DNA of 64,000 nt from DATJZH01 sp052146815. Lineage in GTDB: Bacteria > Actinomycetota > Actinomycetes > Streptosporangiales > Streptosporangiaceae. This document shows positions 30,362 through 38,206 of this stretch, one piece after another. Each line of letters starts with the position of its first letter. The stretch's first letter is position 1. The notes beneath the pieces were generated by a model, which saw nothing but the letters and a program-made list of their open reading frames with translations, made no database searches and was not told the origin of the DNA. The DNA lies in NCBI GenBank assembly GCA_052146815.1, contig JBKQMG010000040.1, positions 1 to 64,000 of the forward strand. Reading direction: 5' to 3'. Made by a program: the position numbers and the translations under genes.

Positions 30362-30661
30362 TCAGGCCGCGTTGGCCCGGCGCATCCGGCGGCGGCGCTC
30401 CGAGGACCGCTCGTCCTCGTTCAGACCGCCCCAGGTGCCGTACTTCTCCGGACGGCCAATGGCGTAGTCAAGACACTGAGCCTGGACCGGGCATGATGCA
30501 CAGACGGCCTTGGCCTTGCGCTCGCGAATGTCCCGCTCGGGCTGCCGCTCACCATCCGGCCCGAAAAAGAGCACGACTTCACGACCGCGGCACGCGGCAT
30601 CGTCTTGCCAGCCCCAGTTCGGCCGTTGCATCAGGGCGGCCTGACGGCGTACCTCAGACAT
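30362..30661 (-). CDS. WhiB-family Fe-S transcriptional regulator
   Basis: 99 residues. The four cluster cysteines are present: one in DAACRGRE (near 24) and three in VCASCPVQAQC (54, 57, 63). The turn motif is GTWGGLNEDERSSER, followed by a basic tail RRRRMRR for DNA contact. Wbl proteins carry a [4Fe-4S] cluster sensing oxygen or NO and bind the principal sigma factor. I cannot assign it to a specific Wbl subgroup with confidence. GAGGAG precedes the ATG. An AT-rich stretch (30691-30696, TATAAT on the plus strand) upstream may hold the promoter. Confidence 0.92.
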   Translation of the reverse strand: MSEVRRQAALMQRPNWGWQDDAACRGREVVLFFGPDGERQPERDIRERKAKAVCASCPVQAQCLDYAIGRPEKYGTWGGLNEDERSSERRRRMRRANAA

Positions 30662-31001
30662 GAGTAGCTCTCCTCAACCAGCTCAACGGGTATAATTCTT
30701 CTCGTCTAGCGAAGCGTTCCGCTGCCACCGCGCATGCGCCTGCACGTTCCATAAACCGCGCGATGCGGCATTCGCCCCGTCGCATGATGCAACGCATGGC
30801 ATCTGTGTAGTGTTCCCGCGCGGTAACAAACCTGGGCGCCGCCGTTAGCCAGCGGGCAGTGGATCGCGCATCATCATGCCACCGGCTAAGGGCCCTGCGC
30901 AGGCGAGATGGCGAATATGTACCACCCCCGCCGCAGGCCCGTCTCCGCGCAAGTGGTCATCAACTGGACAAACGCTCTAGTTCGGCGCCACCATAGGCGA
31001 C
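30662..31001. other. 340-base divergent regulatory region, no gene recognised
   Basis: This separates whiB (leftward) from the Ser/Pro/Tyr-rich protein gene (rightward). It is the most AT-rich stretch nearby, with TATAAT at 30691-30696 and GGTAACAAAC near 30820. I see no terminator or RNA motif. It presumably holds both promoters. Confidence 0.45.
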
Positions 31002-32246
31002 ATGTCTGCGGCCGACGCAGCCCCGCTGCCCCGTCTTGGCGAGGCGTTCTTCGACGTCAGGGGCGAATCGCGAAGTATGCGACTGAGCTGGTACGCCGAG
31101 ACCGGCGTGGCGGTGTTCAGCATCTGGCAGGGCGATATGTGCACCGGAACCTTCCGGCTGCCCCTGACGGACCTGCCGCGCATGATAGAGATCCTGCAGC
31201 ACGGACCGGCCGGGCACGGCCCGGCCGGGCGCGGCTGGGATCGGCGCGCCGAGGGCGACCGCGGACCGGGGCAGAGCCTGCCGTTGGAGAACGGCCGCGA
31301 CCCGGTGACCGAGCAGGCTGTCAGCAGCTTTCTGCACGATCTGCCTTCCGACGGCCAGCATCGGCCTGCGCATTCGGGCGTTGCGCCGTCGCCCCAGAGC
31401 GGCGACGGCGACGGCCGCTCCTTTCCCGACGGCGCCTTCGATGACCACCGTTGCGACGGGCCGTCATCGGGCCGCTACTCATGGCCGGGCCAATCACCGG
31501 TTAGCCCCCGAAGTAACGGTTACTCTCTGCAGCAGCATTCCCCGGGCAGTTACCCGGACGGCAGTGCCGCCGCCGGCAGCTATCCGCCGGACCCCTGCCC
31601 CGCGCGCGACCCCTCGCCAGCAAGTTCGCCGGCCGGCAGTTACTGGCTGGACGGCCACTCCGCGGACAGCTATCCCGGCGGCGCCCATCCGCACGGCTCA
31701 TCGGCGGGCCACTCCGCCTCGGCTTATGAATCAGACCGCCCTGCCGATAATCGGCCGGCCGCGCGCTTTCCGGATAACTACAGCCAGCAGCCTCCTCGTT
31801 ACTCACCTGCGAGCGCAGGCCCCGCGAAATCCAGCGCAGCCGCCGGGGAATTCGGAGCGGCGCCAGGCGGCGGCAGTACCGTCCCCGGCTATCGCGATGG
31901 CCCGGCCTTCCCGCGCTCTGCATCGGCGGGCTATCACGACGATACGAATACCGATGCTTACCCCGACGCGGAGCGGCCCGCATACGCGGCCCTCTTGCAT
32001 GCGAATACGGCCGCCGCCGGCACGGGCTCAGCTAATTACCCGTCCGGGCCGGCCGGCCCTGACTATCGCTTCCCGGCCGACGACGCCCCGTCCGATTCAT
32101 GGGCCGAGATACCGGCCGTAAGCACTGCTGAAACCGACGCTTACCAGCAGCACGTTCCGGCGACCGAGTCGTTCCCGTACCGCCAGCCGCCCGCTCATCA
32201 GGCACAGGATCAGCGGCATGCTCGCTCGCGCTCGCCCATCGTCTGA
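31002..32246 (+). CDS. Protein with small N-terminal domain and long disordered Ser/Pro/Tyr/Gly-rich tail
   Basis: 414 residues. Residues 8-67 are compact and look conserved: RLGEAFFDVRGESRSMRLSW, then AVFSIWQGDMCTGTFRLPL, then DLPRMIEILQ. I recall similar short stand-alone proteins in actinobacteria but know no function. From about 70 on the sequence is low-complexity, rich in Ser, Pro, Tyr, Gly, Ala and Asp, with recurring SYPDG, SYPPD, SYPGG and SYW motifs. It has no signal peptide or membrane helix. Such a tail could drive self-association or be a kinase substrate. ATG 31002 is used. It lies 121 bases upstream of lsr2 on the same strand. Confidence 0.7.
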   Translation: MSAADAAPLPRLGEAFFDVRGESRSMRLSWYAETGVAVFSIWQGDMCTGTFRLPLTDLPRMIEILQHGPAGHGPAGRGWDRRAEGDRGPGQSLPLENGRDPVTEQAVSSFLHDLPSDGQHRPAHSGVAPSPQSGDGDGRSFPDGAFDDHRCDGPSSGRYSWPGQSPVSPRSNGYSLQQHSPGSYPDGSAAAGSYPPDPCPARDPSPASSPAGSYWLDGHSADSYPGGAHPHGSSAGHSASAYESDRPADNRPAARFPDNYSQQPPRYSPASAGPAKSSAAAGEFGAAPGGGSTVPGYRDGPAFPRSASAGYHDDTNTDAYPDAERPAYAALLHANTAAAGTGSANYPSGPAGPDYRFPADDAPSDSWAEIPAVSTAETDAYQQHVPATESFPYRQPPAHQAQDQRHARSRSPIV

Positions 32247-32367
32247 CCCACGTCGCTCAGCGCTCTTCGCTGCCTCGTCAATCGGCCTGTTCAGAAACAT
32301 TGCGGCAAAGCCGTTAGAGGCATGTTGCAGCTGGGGATATATTTGCGCGGGGGAAGGGGGATCACAA

Positions 32368-32706
32368 GTGGCACAGAAAGTCTCAGTCACATTCGCCTGC
32401 GACTACGATTCGAGGGAGATTCCGGACGGCCAGCAGCTGACGCGTTCGTTCAGCCTCGATGGCCGGGACTACGAGATCGACCTATGCGAGAAGCACAGCC
32501 AGAAGTTCGACGAGTCGCTCAAGCGCTTCGCCGACAAGGCACGTAAGGCAACCTCTCGCGTGAGAAGTACCAAGCGCAGAACAGCAGCGCACCGTCAGCG
32601 CAGTGCTGACATCCGTGCGTGGGCCAAGCGCAGCGGCATACAGGTCAATGATCGCGGCCGTATCCCGGCGCACGTCATCGCGAAGTACGAGGCGAATCAC
32701 TCGTAA
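32368..32706 (+). CDS. lsr2: Nucleoid-associated protein Lsr2
   Basis: 112 residues. The N-terminal dimerisation domain reads VSVTFACDYDSREIPDG, then RSFSLDGRDYEIDLCEKH. The C-terminal DNA-binding domain ends with IRAWAKRSGIQVNDRGRIPA, whose RGR enters the AT-rich minor groove, then HVIAKYEANH. A basic linker (KRRTAAHRQR) lies between. Lsr2 silences AT-rich and foreign genes, the actinobacterial counterpart of H-NS. GTG 32368 is chosen because GGGAAGGGGG precedes it and similarity starts at AQKV. It is followed by a strong hairpin. Confidence 0.95.
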   Translation: MAQKVSVTFACDYDSREIPDGQQLTRSFSLDGRDYEIDLCEKHSQKFDESLKRFADKARKATSRVRSTKRRTAAHRQRSADIRAWAKRSGIQVNDRGRIPAHVIAKYEANHS

Positions 32707-32723
32707 CGGCAGGACAGGCAAGA

Positions 32724-32755
32724 AGGCCGGTGCCCTCACCCGAGGGCACCGGCCT
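32724..32755. terminator. Bidirectional hairpin between lsr2 and mscS
   Basis: A perfect 14-base stem (AGGCCGGTGCCCTC and its complement) with an ACCC loop lies between two convergent genes. It has no T-run, as is common for actinobacterial terminators. Confidence 0.7.
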
Positions 32756-32763
32756 GCCCGTAG

Positions 32764-33573
32764 TCACGGCTGATCGGTTCGATGACCGGGAGCCGAGCCC
32801 GCCTGAATCGCGGCCGCCGACGTGGCGGGATCCGGCTGGCTCGCAGTGGCTGGCCCCGGGCCCGGCGTGATCGTGCCCTGCGCCAGCGCGGCGCCCGGGC
32901 CGACTACCGCGGCGAGCACCTGCGAGTTCGGCAGCAGGCACCTGCCGTTGTCAGTCTCCAGCCGGACATAGGTGAGGCTGATGTCGCTGACGATGCCCTC
33001 GAGCATGCCGCCGAGCGCACCAGAGCGAATCCACACGTGATCGCCGACCCGGAACGGCCGCGCGAACAGCAGCACCATCCCCGCGAATAGGTTGGCGAGC
33101 GACTGCTGGGCGGCGATACCGAGCAGGACGCCGGTAACGGCGCCGCCGATGAGCAGCTGCCGGACCGAGCTGGACCCGCCTGCCACGCTGAAGGCCACCA
33201 CCGCGATCAGGAACAGTCCCAGCAGCACCAGGGCGTACCGCAGCACGCCGGCGTGCGCCGAGCCGATGCGCGGCTGCAGCCCCGCCCGGGCCTTGTCCGC
33301 GAGGCCGAAGGTGGCGCCGACCCCGAACACGCAGAAGGCCGCCGTGCCCGCGTACTTGATGATCTCGTAGGTCGTCTTGTGCGGGCCCAGGAGACTGTGC
33401 GCCAGCTGGCGCTCATGGGGGTCAGTGTTCAGAACGTGGTTGGCCCAGCCCGCCACCGCCGCACTGGCAATGGCCAGCACCAGCGCGATAATCGCCCGCC
33501 ACGGCCGGGCACGCTCCTTCACCTTGGCCACCGAGCCGGTCAGGTCGATCTGATGTTTTTCCTGCAGATCCAC
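32764..33573 (-). CDS. MscS-family mechanosensitive channel, short form
   Basis: 269 residues. Three to four membrane helices (about residues 25-45, 72-92, 108-132, 135-160) lead into the MscS pore helix and beta domain: GVLLGIAAQQSLANLFAGM, then LLFARPFRVGDHVWI. The upper beta domain continues to LLPNSQVLAAVVG. The usual C-terminal alpha/beta cage is absent, replaced by a 45-residue Pro/Ala/Thr-rich tail. The channel would release solutes on hypo-osmotic shock. The start is GTG 33573 without a clear ribosome site. It is convergent with lsr2. Confidence 0.87.
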   Translation of the reverse strand: MDLQEKHQIDLTGSVAKVKERARPWRAIIALVLAIASAAVAGWANHVLNTDPHERQLAHSLLGPHKTTYEIIKYAGTAAFCVFGVGATFGLADKARAGLQPRIGSAHAGVLRYALVLLGLFLIAVVAFSVAGGSSSVRQLLIGGAVTGVLLGIAAQQSLANLFAGMVLLFARPFRVGDHVWIRSGALGGMLEGIVSDISLTYVRLETDNGRCLLPNSQVLAAVVGPGAALAQGTITPGPGPATASQPDPATSAAAIQAGSAPGHRTDQP

Positions 33574-33664
33574 CCGTCAACGCTATCGGTCCGGACATGC
33601 AAGGTCCCGGGGGCTCCCGACCCAGCCCCCGGGACCAGACAGGTGGCGTGCGCCCGCTTGCAGG

Positions 33665-34288
33665 TCAGGCGCGGCCCGCCAGATTGAACATCGGCCGGCC
33701 CACCGGCGCGACCGCCCGGCCGCTGATGCCGTTGAGCACGCCGGCGAAGGAGGTGTACCAGGCGACCAGCGCCGTCAGCACGCCCACGTAACCGCCGATC
33801 TTGACCACTGAGGTGTTGTTCGCGAACTGACCGATAAACAAGATGATCTCGGTCACCTCAAGGGTGAGGAACACCGCGAAGACCGCGGAGTTGACCTGCG
33901 TGCTGCAAATCAGCATGTAGGTGTTGAAGATGGCGAAACCCAGCAGGATCCAGCCGATGTCGTGGCCGGCCGCCGTCGCCGACAAGGCGTGCGGGGCCAC
34001 CAGGAGGGCCCACAGGCCAAGGCCAATCCAGAAGCTGCCGTACGAGGCGAATGCGGTGGCGCCAAAAACGTTCCGGTTGCGGAACTCCCACATACCCGCC
34101 AGCAGCTGCGCCAGGCCGCCGTAGGCGAACGCATAGCCGAGCCACGCATCGCCCGTCGCGCTCTTCATCCAGCCCGCATTGGCTGCGGACAGCAAGAACG
34201 TCGTCAGCGCGAAGGCGGCCAGCCCGAGCGGCGCGGGATCGGCGATGCCGGTTCCGACAACGGCGGGAGCTTCATTGGTGGAGCTCAA
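33665..34288 (-). CDS. Acetate uptake transporter (GPR1/FUN34/YaaH family)
   Basis: 207 residues with six membrane helices. The family motif appears as ADPAPLGLAAFALTTFLLS at the start of helix 1 (usually NPAPLGL), and YGGLAQLLAGMWEFRNRNVFG follows helix 2. Members such as SatP carry acetate or succinate with protons. TTG 34288 is the start, with AGGAGG six bases upstream. No acs or ack gene is near. The 272 bases upstream hold no gene I recognise. Confidence 0.9.
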   Translation of the reverse strand: MSSTNEAPAVVGTGIADPAPLGLAAFALTTFLLSAANAGWMKSATGDAWLGYAFAYGGLAQLLAGMWEFRNRNVFGATAFASYGSFWIGLGLWALLVAPHALSATAAGHDIGWILLGFAIFNTYMLICSTQVNSAVFAVFLTLEVTEIILFIGQFANNTSVVKIGGYVGVLTALVAWYTSFAGVLNGISGRAVAPVGRPMFNLAGRA

Positions 34289-34560
34289 GTGATTCCTCCT
34301 GAAGGGGCATGCGCTGCCCGGCCGCTGGCGTCCTTCCGGACGGCAGAGCAGGCGCTTGGATGGACACCAGGAAGGCGACAGCGAGCCACTCGGCTGCAGA
34401 TACCGGGTAAGCCGGTCGCGCCGGATCTGCGCGAACCGAAACCCCGGGAATTGCCACCATACGCAGACCTTCCCGTCTCTTCACAGATGGCTCATCAGAA
34501 CCAGGTGGAAGATCTGCCCTGAGCGTAACTCTGGCGGCGCTTTTTCGGGAGACCCCAGTT

Positions 34561-36243
34561 TTAGCGATCCGGCCTATTTACGGCCTCCTGCGGCCCGGCG
34601 ACGCCGCGGGCCAGCACCGTACTCAGACCGGACCTGGTCGCGAGGACGACCAGCCGGTCCCTGGCCGCCAGCCGGTAGCCCGGCGGGGGCGCCCAGTCAA
34701 CCCCGCCAGCGCCACGCCGCCGCAGTGCGATGACCCGCACCTGCCCGGCTTCATGCACCTCATCGACGGCGTCGCCGTCGAGTTCCGAGCCCGCCGCCAC
34801 CGGCACATCGGCGATGAGCAGCACATGCCGGCCTACCGGTATGGTGCGCAGCACCTGATGCTCCAGCATGGCCGCGGCGAAGGCGGGGGCAGCCAGGTAG
34901 GACACCGACCGGGAGATCGTGTTGCCGATGGTCCGCTGGATGCGCTCCGCCAGGTCGTCGTGGTAGAGCCGCACGACGATCCGCGGGGACTCGGCCAGCG
35001 CCCGGGCGTGCAAGGCGGTCTCCAGGTTGACAATGTCACTGTCGGTAACCGAAACCAGGGCCTGGCAGGTGTCGATTCCGGCCGCATGCAGCGTTTCCTC
35101 GCGGTGCGTCTCGCCGACGACCACCCGCAGGCCCAGCTTGCGGGCGAGCGGCATCCCGGCGGAGTGCTCGCTCTTATCCACGCAGACCACGTCCACGCCC
35201 AGATCATGCAGCTGGCCGATGATCCTGGCGCCCACGTTGCCAAGGCCCGCCACGATGACGTGATCGACGAGCGGGCGCTTCTTCGCGCGCACCGAGCCAG
35301 TCAGCCGGGCCCCGACGACAGCCGCCGTGACCAGCGGCAGGAAGGCGAGGCCGTCGAAGGTGAGCACGAACTGCGCTAGCTTCTCCGGCGTGCTGAGCCG
35401 CGGATTGGTGACGGCGGCTCCCGCGGCGTCCAGCATCGTCAGGTAGAGCGCGTTGCCGGCGGAATGCCGGCCGCCGATGACCAGGAGGGCGAATCCGGCC
35501 ACGAGGACCGCGATGAGGCCGGCGAAGGCGGCTCCGAACTTGTGGCCGAAGAGCCGCACGAAAAGCTGCCCGGCGCTGCGGAGCGGATTGCGACGCTGGC
35601 GGGTCAGCGGGTTGCGCGGCGTGCCGTCGGCAGCGGCCAGGACCAGATCGGCGCCGCGCTCCGCCGGGGGCAGCAGCTGAGGCGGCCCGTGGTCGGCCGT
35701 GGTGGCCAGGCCGCAGATGACGTGTGCCGGCGTGACGTCGGCGCGCCGGGCCACGTACAGGGTGCGTCCGGCGACCCGGACGTGGCTGGGCGCCGGCTCG
35801 CCCAGCGACGCGGCCACGAACGAGGGCGCGGCCATGGCGGCCTCGGAAAGGACCGCGCAGTCGGCGAAGAAGGTCCGGATCCGCTCGCCCAGGCCGCTGT
35901 TGAAGATCGCCATGACCAGCCGCAGCTCCGGGTTCAGCTCCTGGGCCCGCAGCGCTGCGTGAAAGTTCCCGAGGTCGTCCTGGTTCAAGATGGCCAGGGC
36001 CCGGGCGGCCGGCACGTCCGCGTCCAGGAACGCCCGGTGATCAAGTTCGGCCCGCTCGATCACGCGAACGCCGGGCAGCCGGGAGATCTGCTGGCCGTAG
36101 CCGCGGCTGACCGAGGGCAGCACGACGGTGACCTGCTCCCCGTAGCGGACCGTCAGCTCCTCCACCATGCGCGCCGCGAGGGCGCCGTCGCCGCAGACGA
36201 CAAGGTGATCGCGACGAACCGGCACGGGGGAGTCGGGGGCCAC
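34561..36243 (-). CDS. Dual-RCK NAD-binding channel-like protein (CASTOR/POLLUX-related)
   Basis: 560 residues. An N-terminal RCK/TrkA-N domain (HLVVCGDGALAARMVEEL) is followed by two to three membrane segments (about 245-265 and 295-330) and a second Rossmann domain (HVIVAGLGNVGARIIGQL, with DKSE binding the ribose) plus a TrkA-C-like C-terminus (PPPGYRLAARDRLVVL). This order, RCK-membrane-RCK, resembles ligand-gated cation channels related to plant CASTOR/POLLUX. A potassium role is likely but not proven. The start is GTG near the edge of a 190-base GC-rich leader. Confidence 0.8.
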   Translation of the reverse strand: MAPDSPVPVRRDHLVVCGDGALAARMVEELTVRYGEQVTVVLPSVSRGYGQQISRLPGVRVIERAELDHRAFLDADVPAARALAILNQDDLGNFHAALRAQELNPELRLVMAIFNSGLGERIRTFFADCAVLSEAAMAAPSFVAASLGEPAPSHVRVAGRTLYVARRADVTPAHVICGLATTADHGPPQLLPPAERGADLVLAAADGTPRNPLTRQRRNPLRSAGQLFVRLFGHKFGAAFAGLIAVLVAGFALLVIGGRHSAGNALYLTMLDAAGAAVTNPRLSTPEKLAQFVLTFDGLAFLPLVTAAVVGARLTGSVRAKKRPLVDHVIVAGLGNVGARIIGQLHDLGVDVVCVDKSEHSAGMPLARKLGLRVVVGETHREETLHAAGIDTCQALVSVTDSDIVNLETALHARALAESPRIVVRLYHDDLAERIQRTIGNTISRSVSYLAAPAFAAAMLEHQVLRTIPVGRHVLLIADVPVAAGSELDGDAVDEVHEAGQVRVIALRRRGAGGVDWAPPPGYRLAARDRLVVLATRSGLSTVLARGVAGPQEAVNRPDR

Positions 36244-36435
36244 GGCGAGATCCTAGTAAGGCCAGGTGAACAGCGCGCTTGACCGCGCCCGCCCACATCC
36301 GCATATTTCACCGCGCAGGCGGGCGGGCGGGCGGTCGCGAGCACCCGGAGGGTGAATGACTGGACGGCCGCGCGGCCCACTCCGTTCCTGGCGGTCAGCC
36401 GGAGCACGGCCGCCGGTTCCGGTGGCGCGCGGCGG

Positions 36436-37218
36436 TCAGGGCGAGGCGAGGCGTCCCAGCTGGGCCGGCACCCGCTCCGCGGCGGCATTGTCGAGCAGGA
36501 ACAGCGTCTGCTGCCGCCCGTGCGCCCCCGCCGCGGGAACCTGCACCGGGCCCGCGCCCGACAGCGCCAGCCGGACGGCCCCGGCTTTCTCGGCTCCCGA
36601 GGCGATGATCCAGACCTGCCGCGCCGCGCAGATGGCCGGGAGGGTCAGCGTCAGCCGGGTCGGCGGCGGCTTAGGCGCCCCGTGCACGGCCACGACGGAC
36701 CGCTCCTCCTCATACAGGGCAGGCTGACCGGGGAACAGCGACGCGACGTGGCCCTCCGGGCCGATGCCGAGCAGCAGGACGTCGAAGGACGGCACCTGGC
36801 CGTGGTCCTCGGGCTGGGCAGCCGCGCGCAGCGTGCGGGCGTACCGGTCTGCCGCCGCCTCCGGGTCGTCGCCGTCCGGGCCGTCGGGGCCGGGCATCGG
36901 GTGAATCCGGTCTTCGCTGGTCTCGACGTGGTCCAGCAGCGCTGACCGGGCCCCGGTCTCGTTTCGCTCGGGGTCGCCGGCGGGCAGGAAGCGCTCGTCG
37001 CCCCACCAGATGTCCAGGTGGCGCCAGTCCACCGCGTCCCTGGCCGGCGCGGCCGCCAGCTCGGTCAGCACCTTGGTGCCGATGCCGCCGCCGGTGAGGA
37101 CCACGCTGGCGTGGCCTCTGGCGGCGGACCCGTCGACCAGGGTCGTCACCAGCCGCGCGGCGACGGCCTTGGCGAGCAGGTCGCCGTCGCGGTGGATCAG
37201 TACCTGCGGGGCGGTGAT
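36436..37218 (-). CDS. pgl: 6-phosphogluconolactonase, with a non-standard start
   Basis: Hydrolyses 6-phosphogluconolactone in the oxidative pentose phosphate pathway. Conserved segments are ASVVLTGGGIGTKVL, DIWWGDERFLP, LGIGPEGHVASLFPG and RLTLTLPAI. The first ATG/GTG/TTG in frame is GTG 37149, which would remove about 23 conserved residues (APQVLIHRDGDLLAKAVAAR and following). The open frame continues back to an ATC at 37216-37218, with GAAGGGAG eight bases upstream overlapping the opcA stop; the product would then begin MTAPQVLIHRD, as in relatives. Either ATC is a rare start, or there is a base error. It is the last gene of the tkt-tal-zwf-opcA-pgl operon. Confidence 0.85.
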   Translation of the reverse strand: MTAPQVLIHRDGDLLAKAVAARLVTTLVDGSAARGHASVVLTGGGIGTKVLTELAAAPARDAVDWRHLDIWWGDERFLPAGDPERNETGARSALLDHVETSEDRIHPMPGPDGPDGDDPEAAADRYARTLRAAAQPEDHGQVPSFDVLLLGIGPEGHVASLFPGQPALYEEERSVVAVHGAPKPPPTRLTLTLPAICAARQVWIIASGAEKAGAVRLALSGAGPVQVPAAGAHGRQQTLFLLDNAAAERVPAQLGRLASP

Positions 37219-37222
37219 GGCG

Positions 37223-38149
37223 CTATCTCCCTTCGGCCAGCTCGGTCAGGGCGCCCGCCGCGAACCAGGCCAGGGTCTCGGAGTAGATCTCGTCGGGGTC
37301 GAGGCGGCGCAGCTCCTCGGCGAGCAGCTCGGCGGCGTCCCGCCGGTGCAGCGCCACGTGCCGCTCAGGCTGGTCGGGTCGGCTGAGAGTGGCGTTACGG
37401 CCATCGGGCCGGCTGATCGTGATGTCCCCGTCGCTGGTGCTGAAGGCGACTTCGGTGATCCCGGGCCCGCCGGAGTCGTCCCGCCGGAACGGCACCCCGA
37501 GGCGCCCGGTCAGCCACGCGGCGATCAGGTCGGCGGTGGGGTTGTGCTCCTCGGCCACCACGACGCCGCCGGAGATCGGCGCGTGCGGCTGGTCCAGTGT
37601 CGCCGCCAGCAGCGAGCGCCACACGGTGGCCCTGGTCCAGGCCAGGTCGGTATCACCGGGCCGGTACGCCGAGGCCAGCGCGGCCAGGAGCTCGCCTGGC
37701 ACGCTGGCCGCCGCGGAGTCGGTGACCCGCCGCTGAGCGAGGGCGCCGAGCGGCGCAGCCGACGGGGCGGTCGGCGCGTTACCGGGCCACCAGGTGACGA
37801 CCGGCGTGTCGGGCACCAGCAGCGGCGCGACTACCGAGTCCGCGTGCAGGCTCATCGGCCCGTACATGCGCAGCAGCACGGTCTGACCGGGGGCGCCCTC
37901 GCCGGTCCTGATCTCAGCGTCCAGCCTGGACTCGCCCCGCGGGTCCCTGGCGATGACCCCGAGCACCCGGCACGGATGCTCCCGGCCGGCCTGGCTGGCG
38001 GCGCGGACCGCATCGTGCTGGGAGGCCTCGTCAGTCACGATGATCAGGTTCAGCACGACGCCGGTGGTCGGGCCGCCCAGCTGATCTCTGGCCTTGGTCA
38101 GGGCGGACCGGATATCACCGGTCGTGGTATCGGTCAGGTCGATCAGCAT
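37223..38149 (-). CDS. opcA: Glucose-6-phosphate dehydrogenase assembly protein OpcA
   Basis: 308 residues. OpcA assembles or activates Zwf oligomers in cyanobacteria and actinobacteria. The sequence opens with LTDTTTGDIRSALTKAR and includes LNLIIVTDE and PVVTWWPGNAP, with a conserved C-terminal segment DPDEIYSETLAWFAAG. GGAAGG precedes the ATG. It lies 57 bases after zwf, and its stop overlaps the ribosome site of pgl. Confidence 0.93.
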   Translation of the reverse strand: MLIDLTDTTTGDIRSALTKARDQLGGPTTGVVLNLIIVTDEASQHDAVRAASQAGREHPCRVLGVIARDPRGESRLDAEIRTGEGAPGQTVLLRMYGPMSLHADSVVAPLLVPDTPVVTWWPGNAPTAPSAAPLGALAQRRVTDSAAASVPGELLAALASAYRPGDTDLAWTRATVWRSLLAATLDQPHAPISGGVVVAEEHNPTADLIAAWLTGRLGVPFRRDDSGGPGITEVAFSTSDGDITISRPDGRNATLSRPDQPERHVALHRRDAAELLAEELRRLDPDEIYSETLAWFAAGALTELAEGR

Positions 38150-38206
38150 GGCGGTACCTTCCTGTCACCCCGGCTGCCTGTGTTCGTCACCGCCGCACCC
38201 GCCGCG

